From contig NZ_JAHQZT010000008.1 of the NCBI RefSeq assembly GCF_019061305.1, forward strand, positions 62,001 to 126,000: DNA of 64,000 bases, read 5' to 3'. Shown here one piece after another: positions 54,990 to 64,000 of this stretch. How positions within the stretch are numbered: the first letter of the stretch is position 1; each line of letters opens with the position of its first letter. The position numbers and the translations under genes are program-made. This stretch comes from Marinobacterium weihaiense. GTDB lineage: Bacteria; Pseudomonadota; Gammaproteobacteria; Pseudomonadales; Balneatricaceae. The notes under the pieces are model-generated. The model worked only from the letters and a program-made list of their open reading frames with translations. It did not search any database and had not been told where the DNA came from.

Positions 54990-56329
54990 AATTGCTCCCG
55001 GTAATGGTTGAAAATGGCATGCACATCCACTCGGGCGCCCAGCCGTGCCGCCAGCATGAACAGTCCGCCCATCTTGCGATGCAGAAAGAGCACATCCGCC
55101 GGGGGGGTGTGCCAGGCTTCGGGGTCGCTGCTGATCGCCATGCCGCGTTCGTGGATGCGCTGGGCCAGGTCGGACTGGCCGAAGTCATAGGGGCCGGGCG
55201 TGCGCAGCGGCTCGGTGGCTTCCATGAAGATCTCCAGCACCACTTGACGGTTGGCGGCATCATGGCGCTGGCTGAAGAATCCCAGGGTTTCCAGTGCGGC
55301 GGCCAACTCGTCAGCGTTGCGGTCGGTCGCGGCGCAGATGGCACGGCCGTAGTGGTGCACGAAGTCGGTCGAGAAGTGGCGCACCGCACCGAAATCCAGC
55401 AGCACCAGCCGGTCCTGTTCCAAGTTGTACTGGTAATTGGCCGGGTTGGGGTCGGTCTGCACGCAACGCAGCTGGAACAGTTCACAGAAAAACAGCTCCA
55501 GCAGCAGCGCCGGAATATGGTGCTGCAGGTCTGGTTGGCGCTCGGCTGCATGCTCCAGGCTGACGCCGTCGATGAAATCCATGCACAGCATCTGTTCGGT
55601 AGACAGTTCGGTGTCCACGCCGGGCAGGGCCAGGGCGTCACGGTGCCGGAAGGCGACCAATGCCTCGGCATAGCCCAGCAGTTGCTGCTGCTCGTGCAGA
55701 TAATCGGTTTCCAGTCGAAGCTGGTGCTTGGCTTCCTCGACCAGCGCATCGATCTCTAGTTCACGAGGCAGCAGGCCACTCAGGCGCAGCAGGGAGACCA
55801 CGTTGTCGATATCGCTGTCGATGCTGCGGCGCACGCCGGGGTATTGGATCTTGATCGCCAGCGCGCGCCCGGCATGGGTGCGGCCCTTGTGCACCTGACC
55901 GATGGAGGCAGCGGCCACCGGTTCGAAACTGAACTGGGCCAGGCGTTGATCCCAGTCCTCGCCCCAGTTGGCCTCCAGCACGCCGACCAGCTGGGCGGCG
56001 GGCATGATCACGGCGTCATCGCGCAGGCGCTCCAGCACCGCGGCCAGCTCCGGTGGCAGCAGGGCGCCGGAGTCCATCGAGATCAGCTGACCCAACTTCA
56101 TCGCCGCGCCGCGCATCCGCGCCAGCTTGTCGGCCACCTGCTCCAGATTCTTGCGGCTGAGCAGCAGCTCGGACATCACCGGGCGTTCGCCGCGCAGCCA
56201 GTGCTTGCCGCTTTCAGTCACCAGATTACCGGCCACGCGACCGGCCAGTCCGGTCAGACTGGCCATGCGGGACAGGCGGCTGCTGGGCACGGCCGCCGCG
56301 CGACGGGGTTTGGAGTTGGTGGTGCTCAT
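54986..56329 (-). CDS. ABC1/UbiB-family kinase-like protein
   Basis: A 447-residue protein of the ADCK/UbiB family. The KxGQ motif is in MKLGQLISMDSGALLPPELAAVL (about 90-112), the Ala-rich loop and Lys in AAASIGQVHKGRTHAGRALAIKIQYPGV, and the ATP-site blocks in ETDYLHEQ, DPNPANYQYN and LLDFGAVRHF. Unlike UbiB no C-terminal membrane helices are obvious, so it is probably an AarF-like paralogue, not the ubiquinone UbiB itself. The substrate of these atypical kinases is mostly unknown; links to isoprenoid lipids are suspected. It is followed by the SDR gene. Confidence 0.86.
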   Translation of the reverse strand: MSTTNSKPRRAAAVPSSRLSRMASLTGLAGRVAGNLVTESGKHWLRGERPVMSELLLSRKNLEQVADKLARMRGAAMKLGQLISMDSGALLPPELAAVLERLRDDAVIMPAAQLVGVLEANWGEDWDQRLAQFSFEPVAAASIGQVHKGRTHAGRALAIKIQYPGVRRSIDSDIDNVVSLLRLSGLLPRELEIDALVEEAKHQLRLETDYLHEQQQLLGYAEALVAFRHRDALALPGVDTELSTEQMLCMDFIDGVSLEHAAERQPDLQHHIPALLLELFFCELFQLRCVQTDPNPANYQYNLEQDRLVLLDFGAVRHFSTDFVHHYGRAICAATDRNADELAAALETLGFFSQRHDAANRQVVLEIFMEATEPLRTPGPYDFGQSDLAQRIHERGMAISSDPEAWHTPPADVLFLHRKMGGLFMLAARLGARVDVHAIFNHYREQL

Positions 56330-56426
56330 GGCATCTCCTGGGCGTCCGGCCCTGATCAGGCTGTTGTATTATGTCGAGTTTACGCGCGTGGCGCGCGAAT
56401 AGATGCATGAGCGGAGACACACCGAG

Positions 56427-56777
56427 ATGGAATATGACTTCAGACGCGATCTCTACGATGAGCCCGAGGCGGTGGTGGAGATGGAGCAGGCGCTCTTTGG
56501 GCGCTGGCTGAGCGAGGAGCTGGGCAGCAACCGCAGCGAGGCGCTACGCATTCTGCAGCAGGCCGAACAGCGGCTGAGCGAGCGCCGGGGCCAGTTCGAC
56601 TGGCACGGCCATGAGCTGAGCCTGCAGCTGGACAGCGAAAGCGCCCGGGTCTGGCCGCAGTCCGAGGGCAATACCGATGAACTGGAGGACGGTTATGGCC
56701 TGGCCGACGAGGCCTGCGAGGCAGGGCTGGAAGATTTCATTGGTTTGCTGCAGGGCTGGATCGACTATATTGGTTGA
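56427..56777 (+). CDS. yacL: UPF0231 family protein YacL
   Basis: A 116-residue acidic protein matching the UPF0231/YacL family: MEYDFRRDLYDEPEAVVEMEQALFGRWLSEELG at the start and a C-terminal acidic ADEACEAGLEDFIGLLQGWIDYIG. Its role is unknown. ATG 56427 has GGAGA upstream; the longer frame (56403) adds eight residues without family likeness. It is divergent from the ABC1 gene. Confidence 0.85.
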   Translation: MEYDFRRDLYDEPEAVVEMEQALFGRWLSEELGSNRSEALRILQQAEQRLSERRGQFDWHGHELSLQLDSESARVWPQSEGNTDELEDGYGLADEACEAGLEDFIGLLQGWIDYIG

Positions 56778-56816
56778 ACACTCCGGGCCTGACACGATTG
56801 GCCGGGCACCCTTTTC

Positions 56817-56873
56817 AGTACCCGTATTTTTAGACCCGAATGGCTAGAACCTGTATTTTCAGAACCTGTATTT
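56817..56873 (+). repeat. Short direct repeats, 13-mer AGAACCTGTATTT
   Basis: Two perfect copies at 56846-56858 and 56861-56873, 15 bases apart, and a third with two changes at 56817-56829. They lie in the 187-base gap between yacL and the Prx5 gene. GGCACCC at 56805-56811 and GGGTGCC at 56882-56888 flank the block as a short inverted repeat. Confidence 0.6.
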
Positions 56874-56964
56874 CTAACACCGGGTGCCGAGTGATAGGCA
56901 GGGCGGATAGTGCCCTGCTACAATCCCGAGTAGTTCAGTCAACTATAGCCAGTGGAGAATAAGC

Positions 56965-57441
56965 ATGAGCATTCAGATCGGTGATTCCATTCCCAATGTA
57001 GAGCTGCGCGTCATGGGCGCTGAAGGCCCGGAAGCGGTCAATACGGCCGACCTCTTTGCCGGCAAGAAAGTAGTGCTGTTTGCCGTACCGGGTGCCTTCA
57101 CGCCGGGCTGCTCCATGACCCACCTGCCGGGCTTCGTGGTCAAGGCCGACGAGATCAAGGCCAAGGGCGTGGACAGCATCATCTGCACGTCTGTGAACGA
57201 TGTGTTCGTGATGGACGCTTGGGGCAAGGCGCAGAACGCCGAAGCGATCACCATGCTGGCGGACGGCATCGGTGAATTTGCCGCCGCCATGGGCCTGGAT
57301 CAGGACCTGTCCGGCATCCAGTTCGGCAAGCGCAGCCAGCGTTATGCCATGATCGTCAACGACGGCAAGGTCGAACTGCTGAACATCGACGAAAAAGGCA
57401 TCGACAAGAGCAGCGCCGAGACCATTCTGGCCGCGCTCTAA
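56965..57441 (+). CDS. Prx5-type peroxiredoxin
   Basis: A 158-residue peroxiredoxin of the Prx5/AhpE-like group. The peroxidatic Cys49 is in FAVPGAFTPGCSMTHLPGF, the hallmark of the family, and a second Cys is near 74 (SIICTSVNDVFVMDAWGK). It reduces H2O2 and alkyl peroxides using glutathione, glutaredoxin or thioredoxin; no fused glutaredoxin domain is present. It ends at a bidirectional terminator shared with fghA. Confidence 0.93.
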   Translation: MSIQIGDSIPNVELRVMGAEGPEAVNTADLFAGKKVVLFAVPGAFTPGCSMTHLPGFVVKADEIKAKGVDSIICTSVNDVFVMDAWGKAQNAEAITMLADGIGEFAAAMGLDQDLSGIQFGKRSQRYAMIVNDGKVELLNIDEKGIDKSSAETILAAL

Positions 57442-57461
57442 GCCTTCGCTTTCCGCAGACG

Positions 57462-57500
57462 AAAAACGCCGATCAGTGTGGTGCTGATCGGCGTTTTTTT
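57462..57500. terminator. Two-way terminator between Prx5 gene and fghA
   Basis: AAAAACGCCGATCAG pairs with CTGATCGGCGTTTTT, 15 bp, around a 7-base loop; runs of A and T at the ends allow action on both strands. It lies in the convergent gap of 69 bases. Confidence 0.92.
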
Positions 57501-57510
57501 GTGGCGGGCT

Positions 57511-58359
57511 TCAGGCCTTCAGCGCCCTGGCGTGATGGCGCAGGTGGTCTTCGATGAAGCTGGCGATGAAGAAGTAGCTGTGGTCGTACCCTGGCTGCAG
57601 GCGCAGTTCCAGCGGGTGACCCGCGGCGTCACAGGCGGCCTGCAGCGCTTCGGGCTTGAGCTGTTCGGCCAGAAAATCATCGGCCTCGCCCTGATCCACC
57701 AGAATCGGCAGCTTCTCTGTAGCGCTGGCGATCAGTTCGCAACTGTCCCATGCTTTCCAGCTGTCTCTATCCTCACCCAGATAACCGCTCAGGGCTTTTT
57801 CGCCCCAGGGGCAATGGCTCGGGTTGCTGATCGGTGCGAAGGCGGACACCGAGGCGTAACGGCCCGGATTCTTCAGCGCACACATCAATGCACCGTGACC
57901 ACCCATGGAGTGACCGCTGATGGCACGCTTGTCGGTGACCGGGAAGTGCTGCTCGATCAGCGCGGGCAGTTCAGCCGTCACGTAGTCGTACATCTGGTAA
58001 TGCGCGGCCCAGGGTGCCTGAGTGGCGTTGACGTAGAACCCGGCGCCGGAGCCGAAATCATAGCTGTCATGCTCGCCGGGCAGGTCGGTGCCGCGCGGGC
58101 TGGTATCCGGCGCGACGATGGCGATGCCCAGCTCGGCGGCGATGCGCTGGGCACCGGCCTTCTGCATGAAGTTCTCATCGGTGCAGGTCAGGCCGGACAG
58201 CCAGTAGAGTACCGGCACCGGTTGTGTTTGTGCCTGCGGCGGCAGGTAGATGGCAAAGATCATCTCCGTGCCGGTCGCCGTTGAGCGGTGCTTGTAGCGC
58301 TTGAGCCAGCCATCGAAGCACTTGTTGCTGGCGATCAGCTCGGGGGCTGTTTGAGACAT
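57511..58359 (-). CDS. fghA: S-formylglutathione hydrolase
   Basis: A 282-residue alpha/beta hydrolase that releases formate and glutathione from S-formylglutathione. The nucleophile is Ser in [13 protein letters not shown] (about 145), then [12 protein letters not shown] holds the Asp and [14 protein letters not shown] the His. The start [18 protein letters not shown] is the family pattern. ATG 58359 has AGGAG; the longer frame upstream runs into the repeat. It partners adhC, 445 bases away on the same strand. Confidence 0.95.
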   Translation of the reverse strand: MSQTAPELIASNKCFDGWLKRYKHRSTATGTEMIFAIYLPPQAQTQPVPVLYWLSGLTCTDENFMQKAGAQRIAAELGIAIVAPDTSPRGTDLPGEHDSYDFGSGAGFYVNATQAPWAAHYQMYDYVTAELPALIEQHFPVTDKRAISGHSMGGHGALMCALKNPGRYASVSAFAPISNPSHCPWGEKALSGYLGEDRDSWKAWDSCELIASATEKLPILVDQGEADDFLAEQLKPEALQAACDAAGHPLELRLQPGYDHSYFFIASFIEDHLRHHARALKA

Positions 58360-58420
58360 GCTGTTCTCCTTGGGCTTTTTATGTGGCAGAGGCGGATGGA
58401 GCGGATGGGGGCCGTGCTTT

Positions 58421-58517
58421 GGAGATGACAGGGTAGCTCGACACGCCATAAACCCTTCCCTGGGGGCTCGATGGCGCCATCCATGGCGCCATACGGTCGA
58501 TCAACCCTGTCATCTCC
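58421..58517 (+). repeat. Hairpin repeat C (plus orientation)
   Basis: Third family copy, in the adhC-fghA gap. Outer arms GGAGATGACAGGGT (58421-58434) and ACCCTGTCATCTCC (58504-58517) are perfect 14-mers. The 27-nt block (58443-58469) reads ACGCCATAAACCC, then TTCCCTGGGGGCTC. The inner perfect hairpin has arms ATGGCGCCAT around CC (58471-58492), and its ATCCAT centre equals that of copy A. Confidence 0.85.
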
Positions 58518-58650
58518 ACGCTGGCACGTTTGGGTGCCAGACGTATAGCCGTTATTTCAACCTTGTACACACGATCTATCGCCGTGCAGTGGTTGTTTTC
58601 GCGGCGGCACAGACTGTCCATGGACGGGGTTGCCGCTTATGACTGACCCT

Positions 58651-58750
58651 CTGCCGCCAGGATCGATAAATGCTCCTGCATTATCGACACTCCCGCCATC
58701 CATGGCGGTCGGATAGCGGCAGGGAGCCCCCATGGATGGGTTCACGGCGC
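58651..58750 (-). repeat. Hairpin repeat D (minus orientation)
   Basis: Fourth copy, opposite to C. On the minus strand the 27-nt block (58724-58750) is GCGCCGTGAACCC then ATCCATGGGGGCTC. Outer arms CTGCCGC (58651-58657) and GCGGCAG (58716-58722) enclose a hairpin TCGATAAATGC-TCCT-GCATTATCGA (58663-58687) and a hairpin CCGCCAT-CC-ATGGCGG (58693-58708). It is longer and less regular than the other copies: a 15-base spacer separates block and hairpin. Confidence 0.7.
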
Positions 58751-58803
58751 GTCAGGCGGAAGCGGCGACCACGGCCGAAGGCACCCTCAGAACCAACCTC
58801 GGA

Positions 58804-60955
<2,152 letters not shown>

Positions 60956-60963
60956 ACGCGCAC

Positions 60964-60987
60964 AAAAAAGCCGCCCCGGAGGGCGGC
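60964..60987 (-). terminator. Rho-independent terminator of ahpF
   Basis: On the minus strand GCCGCCC pairs with GGGCGGC around a 4-base loop and is followed by TTTTTT, 41 bases after the ahpF stop at 61028. Confidence 0.85.
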
Positions 60988-61027
60988 AAGGTCAGCTAGT
61001 CGCTGAAGAGAGATAGAGACGGCCTGA

Positions 61028-62566
61028 TCAGTTACGGATCAGGTGGTCGAAGGCGCCCAAGGCGGCGGTGGCGCCGGAGCCCATGGAAATGATGATCTGC
61101 TTGTACGGGGTGTTGGTCACGTCACCCGCGGCAAACACACCCGGCATGGAGGTGGCGCCGTGGCCGTCGATGACGATCTCGCCGCGCTCGGTCAGTTCAA
61201 GCGTATCCTTCAGCCATTCGCTGTTCGGCACCAGACCGATCTGGACGAAGATACCGGCCACGTCTACCACGTGGGTTTCATCGGTGCGGCGGTCCTTGTA
61301 TTTCAGACCGATCACCTTGTTGCCGTCACCCAGTACCTCGGTGGTCATCGCCTGCTTGATGATGGTGACGTTGGGCAGGGATTCCGCCTTCTTCACCAGC
61401 ACATCATCGGCGCGCAGCGTGTCGGAGAACTCCAGTACGGTCACATCTTTGACGAGTCCGGCCAGGTCGATCGCCGCTTCGATGCCGGAGTTGCCGCCAC
61501 CGATCACCGCCACGCTCTTGCCCTTGAACAGCGGGCCGTCGCAGTGCGGGCAGTAGGCCACGCCCTTGCCGCGGTATTCCTGTTCACCCGGCACGTTCAT
61601 TTCACGCCAGCGGGCACCGGTCGCCAGAATCACGCTGCGGCTTTTCAGGGTCGCACCGCTGGCCAGTTCCACTTCGATCAGCTCGCCTTTTTTCAGCTTG
61701 GTCGCGGCCTGTTCAGTGACTACGTCAACCTCGTACTCCTTGACGTGCTGCTCCAGGCTGGCCACCAGTTTGGGGCCTTCGGTGTAGGGCACGGAAATGA
61801 AGTTCTCGATGCCGACGGTATCCATCACCTGGCCGCCGAAGCGCTCGGCCACGACACCGGTACGGATGCCCTTGCGCGCGGCGTAGATCGCGGCGGAGGC
61901 ACCGGCCGGGCCACCGCCCACCACCAGCACTTCGTAGGGTTCGCGCTCGTTCAGCTCGGCGGCCTTCTTCTCGGCGGCGCCGGTATCAATCTTGTTGACG
62001 ATCTCGGCCAGTGTCATGCGGCCCTGACCGAAGTGCTCGCCGTTCAGGTACACGGACGGCACGGCCATGATCTGACGCTCATCCACTTCCTGCTGGAACA
62101 GGGCACCATCGATCATGGTGTGGCTGATGTTCGGGTTCAGGATCGCCATCAGGTTCAGCGCCTGCACCACGTCCGGGCAGTTCTGGCACGACAGCGAGAT
62201 GTAGGTTTCGAAGTGGAACTCGCCCTTCAGGTTGCGGATCTGTTCCTGCAGCTCGGCATCGGCCTTGGACGGGTGGCCACCGGCCTGCAACAGCGCCAGT
62301 ACCAGCGAGGTAAACTCGTGACCCATGGGAATACCGGCAAAGTTGATGCGCGGTGCTTCACCGGCGGCGCCCACGGCCATGCTCGGGGCGCGGCGATCGT
62401 TGCCGTCCTTCACGCTGATCTTGGCGGACAGCTCGGCGATCTCGTGGGTCAGATCCGCCAGTTCCTTGGATTTGGCGCTGTCGTTGGTGGTCAGCGTCAG
62501 CTCGATCGGGCTGACAATGTTCTGCAGGTAAGCGTTGAGCTGCTGTTTCAGGTTTGCGTCCAACAT
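61028..62566 (-). CDS. ahpF: Alkyl hydroperoxide reductase subunit F
   Basis: A 512-residue flavoprotein that passes electrons from NADH to AhpC. The N-terminal tandem thioredoxin-like domain carries a CxxC in [11 protein letters not shown] (about 127-130); the FAD site is [21 protein letters not shown] and the NADH-side CxxC is in [15 protein letters not shown] (about 340), with [17 protein letters not shown] after it. The end [28 protein letters not shown] is the FAD-binding signature. An OxyR-like site and -35/-10 boxes lie 100 to 170 bases upstream. The gene is separated from ahpC by a DUF2798 gene. Confidence 0.96.
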   Translation of the reverse strand: MLDANLKQQLNAYLQNIVSPIELTLTTNDSAKSKELADLTHEIAELSAKISVKDGNDRRAPSMAVGAAGEAPRINFAGIPMGHEFTSLVLALLQAGGHPSKADAELQEQIRNLKGEFHFETYISLSCQNCPDVVQALNLMAILNPNISHTMIDGALFQQEVDERQIMAVPSVYLNGEHFGQGRMTLAEIVNKIDTGAAEKKAAELNEREPYEVLVVGGGPAGASAAIYAARKGIRTGVVAERFGGQVMDTVGIENFISVPYTEGPKLVASLEQHVKEYEVDVVTEQAATKLKKGELIEVELASGATLKSRSVILATGARWREMNVPGEQEYRGKGVAYCPHCDGPLFKGKSVAVIGGGNSGIEAAIDLAGLVKDVTVLEFSDTLRADDVLVKKAESLPNVTIIKQAMTTEVLGDGNKVIGLKYKDRRTDETHVVDVAGIFVQIGLVPNSEWLKDTLELTERGEIVIDGHGATSMPGVFAAGDVTNTPYKQIIISMGSGATAALGAFDHLIRN

Positions 62567-62668
62567 GATGTGGTTTCCCTCAATGCCAAAAATCAGTCAA
62601 TTGCTCGAATCACGCACCGCCCGTGGATCTCCTGTTGTGGCGGTCATGTTCATCTCGAATATGGGGCT

Positions 62669-62734
62669 ATCTTAGCGAGGCACAACTAATTCGTGAAATT
62701 AATCGTAATTAATAGCCTCATAGTATTTTGCTAT
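62669..62734 (-). promoter_or_regulatory. Predicted ahpF promoter with OxyR-like site
   Basis: At 62698-62734 ATTA-N7-TTAA-N7-ATAG-N7-CTAT keeps the OxyR spacing exactly, with 12 of 16 consensus bases and one perfect half. The -35 box (minus strand TTCACG, 62692-62697) abuts it, then 17 bases and a -10 TAAGAT (62669-62674). This matches an OxyR-activated class I layout. The -10 is 103 bases from the ahpF ATG. Confidence 0.7.
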
Positions 62735-62977
62735 TTATTGCGAAGCCGACGACGTGCGGCTGCAGATACGGCTGGCCAGCCGCTGTACCCGTACGGCAAG
62801 TATAAAAATCAGGCTGAAGGCGATGGGCCAGGCAATGATAAAGGCCTTGCCCCAGCGGGCCAGAAAGCCATTATCCAGCCCAGTGTTGATCGCGGTAATG
62901 ACCCCGGTCATCGCCGTGACCATACAGATCGACATCAGCAGCGTCGTCACCAGACGCGTGTAGCGTTGTGGCAGCAC
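62735..62977 (-). CDS. DUF2798 membrane protein
   Basis: An 80-residue protein with two membrane helices (about 10-32 and 43-66). The sequence YTRLVTTLLMSICMVTAMTGVITAINTGL followed by WGKAFIIAWPIAFSLIFILAVRVQRL matches the DUF2798 family, small inner-membrane proteins of unknown role. The stop directly abuts the predicted OxyR site of ahpF. Confidence 0.82.
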   Translation of the reverse strand: MLPQRYTRLVTTLLMSICMVTAMTGVITAINTGLDNGFLARWGKAFIIAWPIAFSLIFILAVRVQRLASRICSRTSSASQ

Positions 62978-63131
62978 ATCAGACTCCCGAATAGAAACAG
63001 ACCATGAAATACGCGAGGCCAGGCCTCGAGCACCCTTTAATACCCGAAAACGGCATCAGTGGATTCCGATGGCGGCAGCCAAGGCAATAATCGGGAACGG
63101 GGGAAGCAGAGGGAACAACAAAGGGAGGTTA

Positions 63132-63190
63132 CGCAGCCCCAACGTACAGGGCTGCGCAAATAATCCCGCTGGCCAGTGCCCGCCAGCGGG
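63132..63190 (-). terminator. Double hairpin downstream of ahpC
   Basis: Two perfect stems lie just after the ahpC stop: CCCGCTGGC with GCCAGCGGG (63165-63190) and CGCAGCCC with GGGCTGCG (63132-63156). The T run is short (ATTATTT), so termination by hairpin is likely but not certain. Confidence 0.6.
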
Positions 63191-63203
63191 AAATCGGAAC
63201 GGT

Positions 63204-63767
63204 TTAGATCTTGCCAACCAGATCCAGAGACGGTGCCAGAGTGGCTTCGCCTTCTTTCCACTTCGCCGGGCAAACTTCACCCGGGTGAGCCGCTACGTAC
63301 TGAGCAGCCTTCACCTTGCGCAGCAGGTCGTCAGCGTCACGGCCGATGCCTTCAGCGGTGATTTCAACGGCCTGGATCACACCCTGCGGGTCGATCAGGA
63401 AGGTTGCACGGTCTGCCAGGCCCTGGCCTTCACGCATCACACCGAAGTTGTTGGTGATGTTGCCGGTCTGGTCGCCAACCATGTAGTACTTGATCTTAGC
63501 GATGGTTTCAGACGCATCGTGCCATGCCTTGTGAGTGAAGTGAGTGTCAGTAGACACGGAGAACACTTCAACGCCCAGCTGCTGCAGTTCTTCGTACTTG
63601 TCAGCCACGTCGCCCAGCTCGGTCGGGCATACGAAAGTGAAGTCAGCCGGGTAGAAGAAGAATACGGCCCACTTGCCCTTTACGGTTTCTTCGGTGATTT
63701 CAACGAACTCGCCGTTTTTGAACGCAGTTGCCTGGAACGGTTTGATCTCGGTGTTAACGATACCCAT
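63204..63767 (-). CDS. ahpC: Alkyl hydroperoxide reductase subunit C
   Basis: A 187-residue typical 2-Cys peroxiredoxin. The peroxidatic Cys47 is in [15 protein letters not shown]; the resolving Cys is in [12 protein letters not shown] near residue 166. It reduces peroxides in the cytoplasm with electrons from AhpF. ATG 63767 has AGGAG eight bases before it. A well-formed OxyR-like site and promoter lie about 50 to 115 bases upstream. Confidence 0.97.
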   Translation of the reverse strand: MGIVNTEIKPFQATAFKNGEFVEITEETVKGKWAVFFFYPADFTFVCPTELGDVADKYEELQQLGVEVFSVSTDTHFTHKAWHDASETIAKIKYYMVGDQTGNITNNFGVMREGQGLADRATFLIDPQGVIQAVEITAEGIGRDADDLLRKVKAAQYVAAHPGEVCPAKWKEGEATLAPSLDLVGKI

Positions 63768-63816
63768 GTGTGGAATCTCCTGAAAGTTGGTGTCGTTGCT
63801 TGCGAATCTGTGAGCC

Positions 63817-63882
63817 ATCATACACATGAAGGTTTCATGCGTTAAATTGATCATTGCGATTATGCCGATAGCCTTTGACTAT
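63817..63882 (-). promoter_or_regulatory. Predicted ahpC promoter with OxyR site
   Basis: At 63846-63882 ATTG-N7-CGAT-N7-ATAG-N7-CTAT fits the OxyR four-quarter pattern at 14 of 16 bases. The -35 (minus strand TTAACG, 63840-63845) abuts it; after 17 bases comes -10 TATGAT (63817-63822), 50 bases before the ahpC ATG. The layout is the same as at ahpF. Confidence 0.8.
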
Positions 63883-64000
63883 TGAAAGCCCTGCCACCCC
63901 GTCGTCGCGCTCTGCACGGTACCGGTCTGCGGCCATGGACGCATGGGCATGGGCATGCACTCAGGTATACTCGATGCAGATTGACAGGATGTGACACCGG

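Larger units (their letters stand above)
58360..58803. other. 444-base repeat-rich gap between adhC and fghA
   Basis: No gene is convincing here. It holds repeat C, repeat D and between them a perfect hairpin CTGGCAC-GTTTGG-GTGCCAG (58521-58540). If adhC and fghA form one transcript, this RNA would be almost wholly folded into hairpins. Confidence 0.7.

Noticed and set aside
61043-62689. A 548-codon open frame antisense to ahpF
   Set aside because: Same GC-driven shadow effect; ahpF on the other strand is certain and no motif is seen in the antisense product.

Overview
The window looks like a chromosomal stretch of a GC-rich gammaproteobacterium. The gene orders yggS-proC-yggT-yggU-metX-metW beside pilTU, gshB-tonB-yqgE-ruvX-pyrR-pyrB-pyrC', and tkt-epd-pgk-fba beside metK are those known from Pseudomonas and marine relatives (Oceanospirillales type). 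The placement is an inference from gene order and protein likeness; no rRNA is present. I see no tRNA, CRISPR array, prophage or intact insertion sequence. Almost all of the window is ordinary core genome.

Layout. (1) 1-9169, minus strand: a cell-surface glycan operon running from an LpxL-type acyltransferase through an O-antigen-ligase-like membrane protein, several glycosyltransferases and a UDP-glucuronate 4-epimerase to a YrbL-like protein and a glycosyltransferase cut by the window edge. (2) 9333-13607, plus: ugd, msbA and waaA, which supply UDP-glucuronate, flip lipid A-core and add Kdo. (3) 13612-18633: cyaY, then lptM-lysA-dapF-DUF484-xerC-HAD. (4) 18653-20509: a chemoreceptor. (5) 20571-27183, minus: yggS-proC-yggT-yggU-metX-metW-DUF4426-rdgB-hemW. 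(6) 27281-29513: pilT and pilU with a strong terminator. (7) 29581-32363, minus: an intact orphan response regulator followed by two broken genes, a type IV pilin-like gene and a GspE/PilB-like ATPase. (8) 32599-40724, minus: pyrimidine genes, ruvX, yqgE, tonB, gshB, rsmE and metK. (9) 40999-46718: tkt, epd, pgk, fba. (10) 47023-56777: mixed genes, including two exported proteins of unknown function, an EamA transporter, an HD-GYP protein, a GcvA-like LysR regulator, srkA, a prolyl-hydroxylase-like oxygenase, a 3D-domain lipoprotein, an SDR, a UbiB-family kinase and yacL. (11) 56965-63767: peroxide and formaldehyde defence (Prx5, fghA, adhC, ahpF, ahpC).

How genes work together. Ugd and the epimerase would feed UDP-glucuronate and UDP-galacturonate to the glycosyltransferases, while LpxL, MsbA and WaaA build and export the lipid A-core acceptor. 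FghA and AdhC form the glutathione-dependent formaldehyde pathway. AhpC and AhpF form one peroxidase system; although separated by a DUF2798 gene, both have the same predicted promoter layout with an OxyR-like site abutting the -35 box.

The most unusual structure I found is a family of four hairpin repeats with a shared 27-nt flank. They lie as two oppositely oriented pairs, one between pgk and fba and one between fghA and adhC, an arrangement like REP doublets. I found no clear undescribed defence, secretion or biosynthetic system.
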